Shown here piece by piece: positions 20,603-32,376 of a stretch of 64,000 nucleotides of DNA. Every line of letters starts with the position of its first letter. Positions within the stretch are counted from its first letter, which is position 1. The translations under genes and the position numbers were made by a program. The stretch is from Furcasterigmium furcatum (taxonomy: Eukaryota; Ascomycota; Sordariomycetes; Glomerellales; Plectosphaerellaceae). The DNA lies in assembly GCA_001599815.1 (NCBI GenBank), contig BCIA01000004.1:2611051-2675050 (forward strand), written 5' to 3'. Under the pieces are notes generated by a model, which was not told where the DNA came from, made no database searches, and saw only the letters and a list, made by a program, of their open reading frames with translations.

Positions 20603-22205
20603 ATGACTCGATCCGGCAGCGACCTCGCCAACGAGCGGCAGTCCATGGAGTTCGCAGCTGCCGGCGAAGACGCGCTCCGCCAGGCCGAACGCCGCAACAC
20701 CGCCGACCTCTTCAACTTTAGCCCCGGCCAATCTTGTACGTTCTTCAGTTTTCCTTTCCGCCAAGTTGGGTCGGCGAGTTATTTTGGGCTTTTGCCTGGT
20801 GTGGTGCCATCCCCGGCTGGCCGGAGTGCTTCCCCCCTTTTTGACTTCAAGTCTGTCGTGGTTCACCCGGTCAACTTGGGCTCCAACTTTCCCACTTTCT
20901 CAGCCTGGAAACCACCGACTTCTGTCTAGCCTCCTTGCCGTAGTTCTTGACCGGCTGCGGTCTCTCTGCTTAGATCTTTCAACCTCTCCCTCTCCCTCTT
21001 CGCATTTTCATCTCTCGCTCCGCCGAAATATCACCCCACTGACCCTCCACCTTTCATAGTCATGCAAGACCCCAACAACCCGGCCTCGACCGCCTCCGTC
21101 GTATGGCCCAAATTTGACAACAACAAGGTAAGCCCGTATTGATTTTTCATATGTACCAGAATCATGGATCCTCGGCCTACGGTCCATTTTCTTCTCTGTC
21201 GATCGCCACCGCGCCCTAAGCCGTTGGCGCGTGGAACGCGTCAACACCTCGATCGCAGTCAGCTCAACGGTTCCCCGGGGCCGGCTTTGATCCGGGATGG
21301 TGTGGCGGTTTCGTCGTGTTCAACGACAACTGTACTTCAGTCGGCAGGCCCTCGTGGAAAATTGGGACCTGCCGGCTGCGGTCTTCCGGTGAGCGTCGGT
21401 CCTTCTCGCCGGTCCCTCTCGTCACAGCCCCGGTTGTTACCGTCGCCTCGGGTACCACGTCGAAATTTCATGTTGGTTTAGCGGCCGATCAAGGTTGACA
21501 ACTACTTAAAAGGCTGGCCCTTTCGGCGCTGTGGCGGTGATACCAAGCGGGAAGATTTCTGTTGTTCGCAGTCTCGCACGTCAGTTCTCGCACCGCAATC
21601 CACGCCGTGATTTCATGATGATTGGGCAGCTTTCGAAGCTGCCGCGGACATTCAGACGGATACGAGCAGCGCGAGAATGTGAACAATGGTATCTGACCAT
21701 GCTCAACCCGGATCTCCGTGGGATATTTCCCGGTACAGACACGACACCAGGAACGACAGAATGGAAGATGGGGAGGCCGAGGAGCCGCGATACGGCTTAC
21801 TCAGTAGTTGGTAATTTTCCCTGCTGACCGGTTTACCTTTAGGTCCTCGAGGCTGAACAGCTCATCGCCAATGCCCTCAACAATCCAAACCCTGTAAGTA
21901 CCTGCTCCTCTTCACGGAGCTGACGGTGAAGCTGACATTTCCAGTCGGTAGCTGCCTCAAAGCAAGCCCAAGCGCTCGGATGGAAGATCCTCAAGCCACT
22001 CGACCAGAACTCGAAGGCTGCTGCACGCCTGAACACAAAGCTCGATCAACTGACCAGGGTGCTGAACGAAGGATTCAAGAAGGTTGACCAGAGGCAGGAG
22101 GTGCAGGAGGGCATGAGCAGTGCTTTGGTGGCTCTCGTCGCCATCATAGTGGGTTTTATGGCGCTCGTTACAGTCGGCCCCTCGCGGTCTGGCGGTCATG
22201 ACTAG
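20603..22205 (+). CDS. Small tail-anchored-like membrane protein, ~170 aa, unknown function
   Basis: Four exons: join(20603..20735,21060..21127,21843..21893,21945..22205), 513 bases, phases consistent at every junction. The first two introns are long for this genome (324 and 715 bases); the last is 51. Residues 1-45 are hydrophilic (MTRSGSDLANERQSMEFAA, then repeated Ala/Arg/Glu). A helical stretch runs through ALGWKILKPLDQNSKAAARL to LTRVLNEGFKKVDQRQEV and could form an amphipathic or coiled-coil segment. A single hydrophobic helix (SALVALVAIIVGFMALVTV) precedes a short hydrophilic tail, which suggests a tail-anchored membrane protein. I do not recognise the family. The long second intron could hide further exons or a separate transcript. 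Confidence 0.5.
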
Positions 22206-22946
22206 GTGGTGAATTACGAACACGGGTTGGTGTAAGCCAGGGGCACGCCCTGTCACTTTGCTCGAGGGAGGCAGATAGCCACAGGACAGATGGAAGCACA
22301 CTTAGCATGCAACAGGCGCAGCCGATGCTCAAGTCATCTGCGAATTGATTTTCTGTCGTGCTGGGCCCGCACCTTGTCACCTCGTCGTCAGGACACTGAG
22401 GCACTTGCCGTTATGATGCAAAAGTCTCTGGGCCCCTGTCTGTAGAAGGACGGTTCTTCCATGGCATCAAGCGCCAGAAAGACTCCCACTCTCACACGAC
22501 TAACAGCTTTCCAGCCTCGTTCCTGAGACCTCCGACAATCGTCTGCGAACAACAGAATGTTGCGAAAGTTCAGCGATTTCGTCCTGCTGATGATGATGAC
22601 ACTGCATTCAGGGCACTGGCGAGGGAGGTCTCATCGCGCTGACTAACCCACGGACGTCAGCATTGAGCTTTGGTTTCGTCTGCGGGCGGCTATTGCCGAC
22701 TGCCGATGGCTCCACTCCCGACTGCCGGCACCCCCGATTGCCGGCCGCCAATCAGTGATCACGGAGGACTAGCGCTGATTTTCTGGTGCCCCTTTGTATC
22801 GCTTTGCGCGGAAAATTACGTCCAGCAGGGATCTTGTGTAAGCTAATTCTGTCTACATACAACAATCCATCGACCAAATCGATTAGCCAGCACAATGGCT
22901 CAGACTCATCTGCTGAAGCTGGCGAAGATCTTGTCACTCTTCCCCC
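22206..22946. other. Convergent spacer with a GC-rich imperfect repeat
   Basis: 741 bases between two convergent genes. Around 22690-22750 a short unit close to GACTGCCG/GATTGCCGG recurs several times in a GC-rich stretch. No gene recognised. Confidence 0.4.
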
Positions 22947-24861
22947 CTAGTCTGTCCTGATCTCAAGCGGATAGACAGTCACGCGGTCCAAATCGGCTCC
23001 CTTGCAATCATGCCCGTTGGACAGTCCACCAATCCGCAACGTGTTCTTCCCCTTCTTCAAGGGCAACTTGATAGTTGTTGTCAAGAGCGTGCCTTTGTGC
23101 GTGTCCTTCTGGGAGATTCGGTAGACTTGCTTGTCGTCTCCATTCACAACGATGCTGCTGAAGCGACGTAGCTGCCAAGTGCCGCCGATGCGGTCAGGCT
23201 GGCCGTAGGCTGGTCTCGGGTTAGCAGGCGCGCTTTGTACTTGTTAGAAGCAGGAGACTCACGCTGATCACCGTAGCCCATGTCGTCGGTGTCTATTAGA
23301 GAGTAAGCATCATCAACAACCCGAAGCATATCTGGTGGCTTACTCTGGTAGTGGAATGAGACCCACTGGTCCCCTCCTTGACCTTCCACTGTAAAGGTAA
23401 TACCGCTCTCCTCACCATAGATGCCTGTGGCGATAACGAAGTGGCTCGCAAAGTTCTGTATACGGAGCGCTGTGTCAGATTCTCAAGATCTAGCCATAGA
23501 AGGGGGCCAACGTTGCACTTACGGCTTCCTGTAGGAAGGCGTTGCCTCGCAACTCCCCGTCCTTGGAGTAATACGTCGTCCCTTCCACTGGACTCCATTC
23601 GCCGGTTTTCCTAAGTAAAAGCTATCAGAATCTCGTGAAAATGACGAATTCGGGTTACTCACGTGTTGAGATCGTAAACGTCGTGCCAGACAACTTTCAG
23701 GTCTCGCTTGTCCTCATCGATTTCCATAGGCAGCCAGACGTTCCGACTCTCCCAGATCGCGTTCTTGTCCCACTAACATGATATTAGGAGTGCTGCAAGA
23801 GGGGCGGCGTTTGGTATCATCGTACCTGATCACCCATGTAGAGATAGGTTGTCTTCTTCGTGCCGGCGATGCGACAGGAAAAGCCGGATTGCGTACTAAA
23901 GGTGCGCGTGTATGGCGGGGCAATGAAGAATGGCTGGGACCAAGGACCACTCAGAGAGTCTGCGCGCATTGCAACGGCATCTGGGTATACAATCAGCATC
24001 TCCGCCATTCGTGATCTCGCCTGGTTGGCCTTACTATTTGGACGGTACCCCGTCTTGTGGCTCATGATTGCGAAATAACTGCGGTCTGTTTGGATGATAG
24101 TAGGAGCTTCAAAGTCGTACTTGTAAAAGCAGTGCGTCACCTCCTTCAGGTCGGTGAGATCATCGTTGAAGGCACTGACGAAGACATCGCGACCGTCAAC
24201 CCCATCGCCACTTGAGTATAGTGCGTAGGACTTCCCGTCTTTGTAGTCGGTGAAGATCCCGAAGTCTTGAGACGGCGTTTCAAGAGGCTGCAAAGCCTTT
24301 TGAAACGTGTAGGGACCCGCAATGTGGTCGGCAGTCGCATGTCCCTGAGCGAGCCTGGTGTATTTCCGATCGTCTGCGTGCCAGAACATCTGGGGAGATG
24401 GAACTTTAGCATAAGCATGGGTGTTGAGGATTTGTTCTTTTCGAGTTCGTTCAACTTACGTGGTACTTGCCAGTCTGCTTGTTGAAGACGACCTTTGGTC
24501 TCTGTATGACACCGCTGCGAGAGAGCCATTCATGACCGTCTTGGGGCTCTGAAACCCGTAAGTAACTTTATTGTCACGCGTGGGACATTTCATGACGTAC
24601 CTAACGCCAGTCCATGAAAGTCCCATGTGGCCAGATCTGGCGAGCTGTAGACGGAAACGCCTCCTCCTTCGTGTTGACCCTCGGTCTTGTACTCTCCAAA
24701 CCAATAAAAGCGTCCAGTCTCATGATCAATTGTAAGTCCGCCAGCGTGAGCATTGAAGACGTTGCCGGCCGTGTCGAGCCAAGTGGCCCCGGGAACAATC
24801 CAAACTGTGATCGCGTGAGCAACAAATGTCAACAAAGCAAGCAAGACGGCACTGTACCCAT
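22947..24861 (-). CDS. Glycoside hydrolase family 43 enzyme with C-terminal CBM35-like module, ~504 aa
   Basis: Eight-exon model complement(join(22947..23209,23263..23455,23523..23610,23663..23772,23826..24389,24460..24548,24601..24804,24858..24861)), 1515 bases. Exons 2-8 are firm; the 4-base first exon is inferred from the first ATG after a TATATA element. The five-bladed propeller carries NVFNAHAGG near the start, SQDFGIFTDYKDG (candidate Asp) and YDFEAPTIIQTD (candidate acid Glu). The C-terminal ~90 residues (IGGTWQLRRFSSIVVNGDD onward) look like a CBM35-type beta-sandwich. GH43 enzymes remove arabinose, xylose or galactose side units; the subfamily is unclear. No signal peptide appears if the first intron is spliced. 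If it is retained, a hydrophobic segment (VLLALLTFVAHA) appears but lacks a start codon, so the cell location is open. Confidence 0.85.
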
Positions 24862-24966
24862 GGCGGTAGCTGCAGATGCTGTGAATACGGGAGGTACCGG
24901 CTGGGGTATCAGAGCCAATCTTGGGTGTATAGGCAAATTACAGCGTATCTAGTGTGCCTAGGTACG

Positions 24967-24972
24967 TATATA
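24967..24972 (-). promoter_or_regulatory. TATA-like element of the GH43 gene
   Basis: A TATATA on the minus strand about 105 bases before the ATG at 24861. I found no other ATG between it and that start, which is the main argument for the very short first exon. Confidence 0.4.
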
Positions 24973-26838
24973 TGAGATGCAAGAGGGAAACCTGCACTCT
25001 GGGATATGGTTCGGGTAGTACCCGCAAATAGCGGGACGTAACAATTGCTGAGGTGATTCCCAGGCTTGGAGATGCAACTCTCGGTTGAAAAGGACCCGAA
25101 ATCCTTGGGTCCGAGACCGAGCATCTCTTGGTATTCGCCTAACCGCCACCGGGTCCTCCTTTTCCGCGGCTACCTGCCCCGCAAACTTATTTGCAACGTC
25201 CACTAGTCAGGGCCAAAGCAACCCCAGGAATGCTACTCGACAAGAAGTCTAATGATTCATGGAATTTGCATGCTGTTTATTTTCCGACCGTAGATCATTA
25301 CCTCCCCAGGGCAATAGCTTCGTCACATATGGCTTCGGTAAATGAAACCCCGAGATCCGGTAGAAAGAAACCCGAGAAAAGCGCGCGAGTTGAGATCCAA
25401 ACATCACGCAGCAGAAGCAGCCAAGCAATGCGAGAAGCCACTCCCTCGGGACTTGACACGGGACTTGACATCGTTTGCATGATGAGATGATGGAATGCTA
25501 TGAACAGGTCAAGTTCTCGCCATGTGGGATAAAGCACACTACCTCGGGGGACTCTATCCTGTTCTTCACGCTTGGATCCTGCGGCCCATGCACCTCGCAG
25601 AAGAGGGGAGGAAACCGCCAGGCCAAGTGATACCCAAGACCCGATCGCAGAGGTGGTGGGACCCTCAAATGATGACCCGAGCAAAGTAGCCGACGATCCA
25701 GCCGCTTTGGCATTGAAATAGACCGAGCCGAAGCAAAGCAAACCGACAATTGATCTTCGTTTGGTCTATTCAGGTTGATGCCGTACGATGTCTCGGGCTG
25801 ACTTGCTGTAATTCTTCATCTCGCTCAAAGATAACTCGAGGCAACGGAAAAACTATCAGAGGACAATTTCGCGATGTGGATGATGCGCCTCGGGCTCGTA
25901 ACACCGAATTTTTGCCCTTGTCAGATCGGCGCATGGGTGTTTGCGTGGTGTTGGACCTGTTGGTGGCGCCTGACGGAGCGTGGGATAAAGCCAAGATGGC
26001 ACAGGAGCAGCATTGGCAAACAGAAGCAAGGCAACGGCACGAGAGCTGCCAGGGATTAGCCCAGTAGCAACGGCGGCTTATTGGTTCCTGGATCTAGATT
26101 CTCACCAACGGCGCATGCATCCCCCCGCAATCCACTCTCGTTTCTGTCACATGTGAGGGGCTAAAGACCGGGGGACGAGCAACGAGCAACAGCATTCCCA
26201 AATTTGCACTTCTGCAACCTTGCCAAAGGGAAAATCGCCAGGCTATCGGCTTCGTCGCGGACAGTGAGCTCCGTACCACGACAGCTGGGTCTGGTGCAAC
26301 AACCGACTCTTGCGATAACCCTTTATAGCGTGATATCCTCAACATCTTCCAGCAAATAACTTCCAATAGCATGGAATCTGGCTATGAGAAACAGGGAACT
26401 TTGGACGCCAAGTCAACGCCATGCACGCCTCGGGGTACCAAGCAAACCAAGCAAGCTGTCAGGGAAGCGGCATGCGGGGAATCAGGGGAATCAGTTGGAC
26501 CAGATCATCGCATCATTGAGAAGCTCGGTGCCATTTCCCCCGACCCGATTCGCTCAGCCACGTTGCGGTTGATCAACTCCTCTCCTCGAGAGTTGCCAAG
26601 ACCACTGGCAATGTTGATTGGGTGTTCAAGCTGTGATCCAGGTTACCCCACCGGGGACCTCCGCTGTTCCCCAGGCGCTGTCTCGCCCCGCCTCCGCTCC
26701 TTGTCCGAGTCCCGAACCTGTCGGTTGGGTGGCATTGGAAGTCAAACCCCGGAATGGTGACCAGATATCCTCGGTGGTTTTTAGGGCGGAATAGCTAAGG
26801 GCGAGAGTCTATTGTCGAGCTGCAAGGTCTCTAGAGTG

Positions 26839-26845
26839 TATATAA
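26839..26845 (+). promoter_or_regulatory. TATA box of the sugar transporter gene
   Basis: TATATAA 134 bases before the ATG at 26979, followed by a pyrimidine-rich leader (CTCATCTCC and CTTGTCTTCCCACC), which is typical of well-expressed fungal genes. Confidence 0.5.
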
Positions 26846-26978
26846 CAAGCGGTTTCCCCATCCGCTTCTTGAGTTCTGACCTCCATCGCCGCCACTGTTC
26901 TCATCTCCAGGCTTGTCTTCCCACCCTCAGATTCGACAGCCAGCAACACCCGACCTTGCTTGAGAGCATCTCTTCATC

Positions 26979-28782
26979 ATGAGTGCTCCAGAAGCCGACG
27001 AAAAGGCCTCCAGGCGGGGATCCAAGACCCAGGATCATCCCGCGATCGAGTCTCAAGATGCCTTCCAAAGGTCCCAAATCGAGACTGCCCTGAGAGTCGC
27101 CGAGGAAGAATCAAGTCTGCCCCGCTGGACCCTGTTCAAGAACTACTGGCCTGCTGTGGTGTACAGCTCGCTCCTCAGTTTTGCTCTTGTCATGGAGGGC
27201 ATGGACCTCGGCATGGTCAACAACTTTTTCGGTCACCACGCCTTCATCCGACACTTCGGCACCATACAAGAGAGCACTGGGGAATTAGGTATCTCCACGG
27301 TCTGGCAGGGTGGCGTGAGCGGCGCCAACTCGGCTGGCAGCGTCATTGGCTTGCTCATCAACGGTTATCTGCAATCGCGCTACGGCTCCAGAAAGGTTTA
27401 CATGGGTGCCATGGTCTTGATGGCGGGGACCATCTTTGTGTTGTTCTTTGCCGTCAACCTTGAGATGCTTGTCGCTGGCAACCTTCTTTGCGGTATTCCG
27501 TGGGGTATCTTCCAAACCCTTTCGACTGCATATGCAGCCGAAATCTGTCCCGCTGCGCTTCGTGGATACCTCACTGCTTGGGTGTCCATGTGCTGGGGTA
27601 TGGGCTCCTTCCTGGCCCAGGCTGTTCTTCGTGGCTCGCTTGGCTTGGAAGGGGATCTGGGCTGGAAGGTGCCCTATGCCTTGCAATGGGTCTGGATCCC
27701 TCCCCTGCTGCTCGTCGGCTACCTCTGCCCCGAGAGCCCTTGGTACTTGGTTCGTCGCGGCCGCCTCGAAGACGCCGAGAAGTCCCTCCGCCGCCTCGCC
27801 AAGAAGGACCACTACACGGAGGAGTCGATGGCTCAGACGCTGGCCCTTATGAAGCACACCAACGAGATGGAGAAGATTGAGGCCAAGGATGCCAGCTATC
27901 GCGACTGCTTCCGTGGAACCAACTGGCGCCGTACCTACACGGTCATGGCGGTCTGGTGGATTCAGTCCTTCAACGGCCAATCTTTGACCGGCTACGCCGC
28001 ACAATTCCTGCAAGCAGCTGGCATGGATCAGACCATGTCATTCAACTACAGCATGGCCATCCAGTCAGTCAACATCTTGGCTACCGGTATTGCCATTTCC
28101 CTCATGGGTCGGGTTGGTCGTCGCTGGTTCTACTTCCTCGGATCAAACACCATCGGCTTCTGGATGGCCATGATTGGTATCATCGGCACCTTGCGGCAGA
28201 ATTCTCAGACGGCGATTGCGATTGCTGCTATGCTGATCCTAACCAATTTCACCTTCAAGGTTTCCATCGGCCCTGCTTGCTTCGTTGTGGCCGGCGAGAT
28301 GCCCTCAAGCCGTGTTCGCGCACAAACCATTGTGCTTGGCCGCGCCATCTATGTCATCAGCGCCATCATCAACAACCAGCTTACGCCGCGCATGATCGGC
28401 AGGGCGGACGATTCTTGGAACTGGGGCCCGCTGGCCGGATGGTTCTACTTTGGTTTCTGTCTGCTTTACGCGGTTTTCCTGTGGTTCAAGCTGCCCGAAA
28501 CCAAGAACCGAAGCTTTGCTGAGATCGACTACCTCTTCCAGAAGAAGGTGCCGGCTCGTCAGTTCAGCAAATACCCTGTCGATTGTAAGTTGCTCCTCAC
28601 CCTGTCTGCCTCCATGAGGGGACGGCTTTTGCACTCCATGCGCAACGACTTCTTACTAACTCGCTGCAGTGTTCGAGCATACTTCTGCCGAGGATTCGAT
28701 TGGTGACAAGGACCGGGCCCAGTTCAAGAACGCTGTTTCCGACGCTGAGGTCGCGGCCGTTACCCAGGTCGAGCAGAAGTGA
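26979..28782 (+). CDS. MFS sugar transporter, alpha-glucoside/maltose permease type, 572 aa
   Basis: Two exons: join(26979..28584,28670..28782), 1719 bases. The 85-base intron near the 3' end has a TACTAAC branch site. Sugar-porter markers are in place: PESPWYLVRRGRLEDAEKSL after TM6, GRVGRRWFYFLG between TM8 and TM9, and PETKNRSFAEIDYLF after TM12. The long N-terminal hydrophilic region and the wording of these motifs resemble the fungal MAL-type alpha-glucoside:proton symporters more than hexose carriers. Location: plasma membrane, twelve spans. The C-terminal tail after the intron is charged and cytosolic (HTSAEDSIGDKDRAQF). It is divergent from the GH43 gene across a 2.1 kb promoter region, so the two may respond to the same polysaccharide. 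Exact sugar unknown. Confidence 0.93.
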
Positions 28783-30057
28783 GACGCCTAGATGTGGCCC
28801 GCACCAGCTGGAGACGGAATCTCGCGGGGAACGCTGCCGGGGTTACTAGGCTAGGTGAACGGAAGCTCTTTGCACGACACGCCATGAAAGGCTTCAGGTC
28901 CTCCTCCGTTATGCTTCCTCTTGTCTCGTTTTCTTCTTGTCCGGCTGAGGCCTCCTCAGCTATGCCTCTTATTAGCTCGCTTTTACTTGGCTGAGTCCTC
29001 CTTGGCTGTGCCTCTTCAAGTCGTAGGTGAGGTCGAATGTTTATCCTTTCCTCGCCTTGATCACCTTGAAACATGCTGTCTTGTAGGACCATGAATCGTA
29101 CGAGACTATAATTGGCCTTTCGTGTTTGTTGAAAATGACAAAACGGGATGTACATGTACGTTCCAGCCGGTGCATCCTTCAGTAATACCCTTCATACAGA
29201 GCATGCAATCTATCTTCGCAACTTTAATGAGTACTAATATTTGCATATTGGGGACAAACGCAAGCCGCGAAGCTCTGGCCCCCAACTATCTCACCGACTC
29301 GGTGTACCTACATCGTGGATCCCGAAGGAAGGTGGTTATCGGCGGTCTTTTGGTGATCCTCGAGCAATATAATGACACTCTTGTTATGTGAAAGGCTTAG
29401 TTAAGTTCTCTGGCGTTGGCCTGCGTACTTCCCTTGGGCTCAAGGGTGGAGGGACAAGTACCGCCAAAAAGAATATCTGGTGGCCTCGAGGGAGGGTGTC
29501 ACACTCACGCGTATGGGCAGCCCAGCCTAAATACTTGCGCGCGAATCGTAAAAGGGGACATTGGCCTTGGCCCTTGCCATGCCCTTTGCGCGCGTCTGTC
29601 AATTGTGCCAGGGAAAGAAAGAACATGATCATACCAGGAAAAGAGCATGATCAAACCTCTGATAGGATGCAATGATCTGTAGAAATCCCTCAATTCTTGG
29701 GCTTCTGCAGCTTCGTCCGTTCCAAGGATTCCACGCAGCCCTATGTCGTATAAATATATAGAGAGAAGGGGGGCGTGGGATACGACCTTTTCAGCCATGC
29801 CTCCAAAGGTGTCGGCACTGCAGTAGTGATCTGACGAGTAAGTACTACTAACTGTACTACTTGGAAAAGAGGCGGGATCCGGCGGCCGCTGATACTCCTA
29901 CTAAGGTAGTACTAATGTCCTAATACTCTGAGTAGCTAGTCCAGTTTATTCCACTGCAAGCTGTCTCAAGCACTGTTCATCGCTTGAAGACACAGCTTAG
30001 AATACCAGCACAACACGGCTACGCGACCCGTCGATGATCGCGTTACTGCCTCCTCTC
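28783..30057. other. Convergent intergenic region with short inverted repeats
   Basis: 1.27 kb between the sugar transporter and the aldehyde dehydrogenase, which converge. Near 29840-29925 a cluster of TAGTACT/AGTACTA-like palindromic units recurs, separated by a GC-rich insert, and could be a decayed mobile-element end or a hairpin. No gene recognised; the open frames at 29388-29675 lack support. Confidence 0.4.
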
Positions 30058-31706
30058 TCAGAGCTTCGCCGCCATGTTGACATGGATTGCCTTGACGACC
30101 GAGTATGCCTCCAGACCGGCCTCGCCCAGCTCGCGGCCGACGCCGCTCTGCTTCACCCCGCCAAAAGGAACCCGCCAGTCGGCATCGTTGCTCGAGTTGA
30201 TCCAAACCATCCCCGCCTCGATGCGCTTCGCCACCCGGTGTGCTTTGACTAGGTCCGTCGTGAAAATGGCACTTCCCAGTCCGTACTTTGTGCCGTTCGC
30301 AAGGTCTAGCGCCTCTTCCTCACTCTCGAACCGGGAAATCGACACGAAGGGCCCGAACACCTCTTCCTGGAAGACTCGCATGGCCGCCGTCACTCCGCTG
30401 AAGACTGTCGGTTGGATGAAGTAGCCCTTGCCGCAGCCGACGTGGACGGGTCCTCCTCCAAACTCCAGCCTAGCGCCTTCGGATTTCCCGATGTCGATGT
30501 ATGACTTGATTTGGTTGAGCTGCCCCCTGCTGACCTGTGGCCCTTGGAATGTCGCTGTTTCGAAAGGGTTTCCGATCTTCGACCTCCCCACTCGAGCCAT
30601 GAAAGCTTCGAGAAATCTATCGTGGATTCCGGTTTGGAGGAGAATCCTCGATGTGGCTGTACATATCTGGCCCTGGTTGGACATGATCCCCAAGAACGCC
30701 CACTCGACAGCGAGCTCCAGGTCGGCATCGTCGAAGACGACAAGTGGACTCTTGCCGCCGGTCTCTAACGTGATATTCTTGAGGTTAGAGCTCGCCAGCT
30801 TCATGATTTCCTGGCCGGTAGATGTTGAGCCTGTAAAGGCGATCTTGTCCACGTCCGTATGGGAGGCGAGCGCAGCTCCGGCAACCCGCCCAAGGCCGTT
30901 CAAGATGTTCACCACACCTGGCGGAAACCCGGCTTCGATGATCAGCGTAGCCAGGAAAAGGATGGAAAGTGGCGTTTGTTCTGCGGGCTTCAATACCACC
31001 GCATTGCCGCAAGCAAGCGCAGGGCCCAGCTTCCAAGCAGCCATCGCCAAGGGAAAGTTCCAGCTGCCAGATGTGTCAATGTCATGACAGGGTGCCAGGG
31101 TCCTGGGCAGATGCGTAGTCACTTACGGGATGATCTGGCCGCACACACCAACCGGCTCTCGAAGGGTGTATGCAAACTTGCCGGAGTTCGTCTCGATCAC
31201 CTGGCCAAAGATCTTGTCTGCGAAGCCCGCGTAGTAGCGCAGAGTCTCAGCAACCTCCGCCACATCTTCGAATGAGGCCGAATACGCCTTTCCGTTATCC
31301 CATGTCTCGATGGTCGCCAAGACCTCCTTGTTCTCTTCGACGAGGTCGGAAAGCCGAGTAAGAAGTTTGCCCCTCGCCGTCCCAGAAATGTCTCGCCAGG
31401 CAGGGGCCCTCAAGGCAGCGCGGGCTGCTTTGACGGCGGATTCTACGTCTTCCGCTGTCGCTGAGTATACTGATGTAATTTCCTGCTCGTCCCTGGCAAA
31501 ATTTAGGTCAGTGGCTGGAAGACACAGCACGGCTTCCAGCTCGAAGTCGAGGCCGAGGGGGGCGAGAACTCTCACGATGGGTTTATGCTGGAGATCATTC
31601 CGTCGTCGGATGATTTCACCCATACATTATCGATGAAGAGCCCGATAGGCTGGGTGTACTTCCTGCCATTTGGGGCAGTAAGCTCGACAGCCAGATCGGT
31701 AGCCAT
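30058..31706 (-). CDS. Aldehyde dehydrogenase (NAD(P)+), PTS1-like end, 500 aa
   Basis: Three exons: complement(join(30058..31063,31127..31492,31576..31706)), 1503 bases, GT-AG introns of 63 and 83. The family signatures are complete: PWNFPLAMAAWKLGPALA, the FTGSTSTGQEI coenzyme turn, general base Glu266 in LETGGKSP and nucleophile Cys300 in GQICTATSR. EEVFGPFVSISRF and the closing SGVGRELGEAGLEAYSVVK follow. The protein ends A-A-K-L, a PTS1 form also found on the copper amine oxidase across the shared promoter and on the D-amino-acid oxidase at 14973. Reaction: an aldehyde plus NAD(P)+ gives the acid. Partner evidence suggests amine-derived aldehydes. The start at 31706 gives a conventional N-terminus; an in-frame ATG at 31766 would add 20 residues. 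Confidence 0.94.
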
Positions 31707-32376
31707 TTTGAGGAGATGTTTGAGGTTCTTGATGGGAGTCGATCTCACACACGGATCGGTGAACAACTCGTCTGTCGATTGTTAAGTATTCAATGCCGAT
31801 GTCGCAAGAAGCTCAGCTCTTTCCCCCTTCCTCCAGCCAACCGACATTGGATACTTACAGTACGAATAGTCCGTACGTAATACTACTGTTCGCAGGGCCC
31901 AGCCCAGTCGATCCCCCAAGATCCAACGACGACATTTCGAACAAGTTCCCCGAAAGGAGTCCATCGCTAGTTTCTGGTTGGCTGGTAGAACTTCCCTTCC
32001 TGGAATAGGCTTTGCTCGAAGTGGGCTGCGGATACTTTGCCGTTTTGGGTAGTATATCCCCCATCGTTCACCCCTATGTCGAGGACCAGACTGACCGCCG
32101 ACGGCGGTTCATGGTTCGATGATGCCCATAGAACTGGCCATGCCCCGAGATCTTCGGTCCAGGCCGGCGCTGCGGAGGCTCCGAGGACCGAAGACGTATG
32201 GGGTCGTGAATCATGAGAATGCACCCGTCGCGAGGATGAATCTCTACATAAATAGTTCCTCTCCCATCGCGGTTATCATGAGGATGTTCACATTCTTCAG
32301 TCCTTCGATATCGCGAACGACCAGTATCCCTCCCTAGACTGTGCACATCCTTGCTTCAGCACATCCTTGCTCCAAA
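31707..32376. other. Shared divergent promoter, aldehyde dehydrogenase / copper amine oxidase
   Basis: 670 bases between two genes whose enzymes act one after the other. A TGATAA (GATA-type, minus strand) lies near 32272 and several other GATA cores occur, so AreA-type nitrogen control is possible but unproven. No open frame here looks coding. Confidence 0.4.

Larger units (their letters stand above)
24862..26978. other. Long divergent intergenic region, GH43 / sugar transporter
   Basis: 2.1 kb, the longest gene-free stretch in the window. Open frames at 25298-25741 (minus), 25750-26067 (plus) and 26371-26760 (plus) have no domain, no signal peptide and no splice-supported partner. Several C-rich boxes (for example near 26110, 26165, 26475 and 26745) could be stress or CreA-type sites, but I cannot assign them. 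I read it as a shared regulatory region for a carbohydrate-active enzyme and a sugar transporter. Confidence 0.4.

Noticed and set aside
25298..25741. Minus-strand 147-codon frame in the GH43/transporter spacer
   Set aside because: No family, no start context and no conserved-looking segments; likely chance.
26371..26760. Plus-strand 129-codon frame upstream of the sugar transporter
   Set aside because: Sits just before the TATA element of the transporter and has no recognisable domain.
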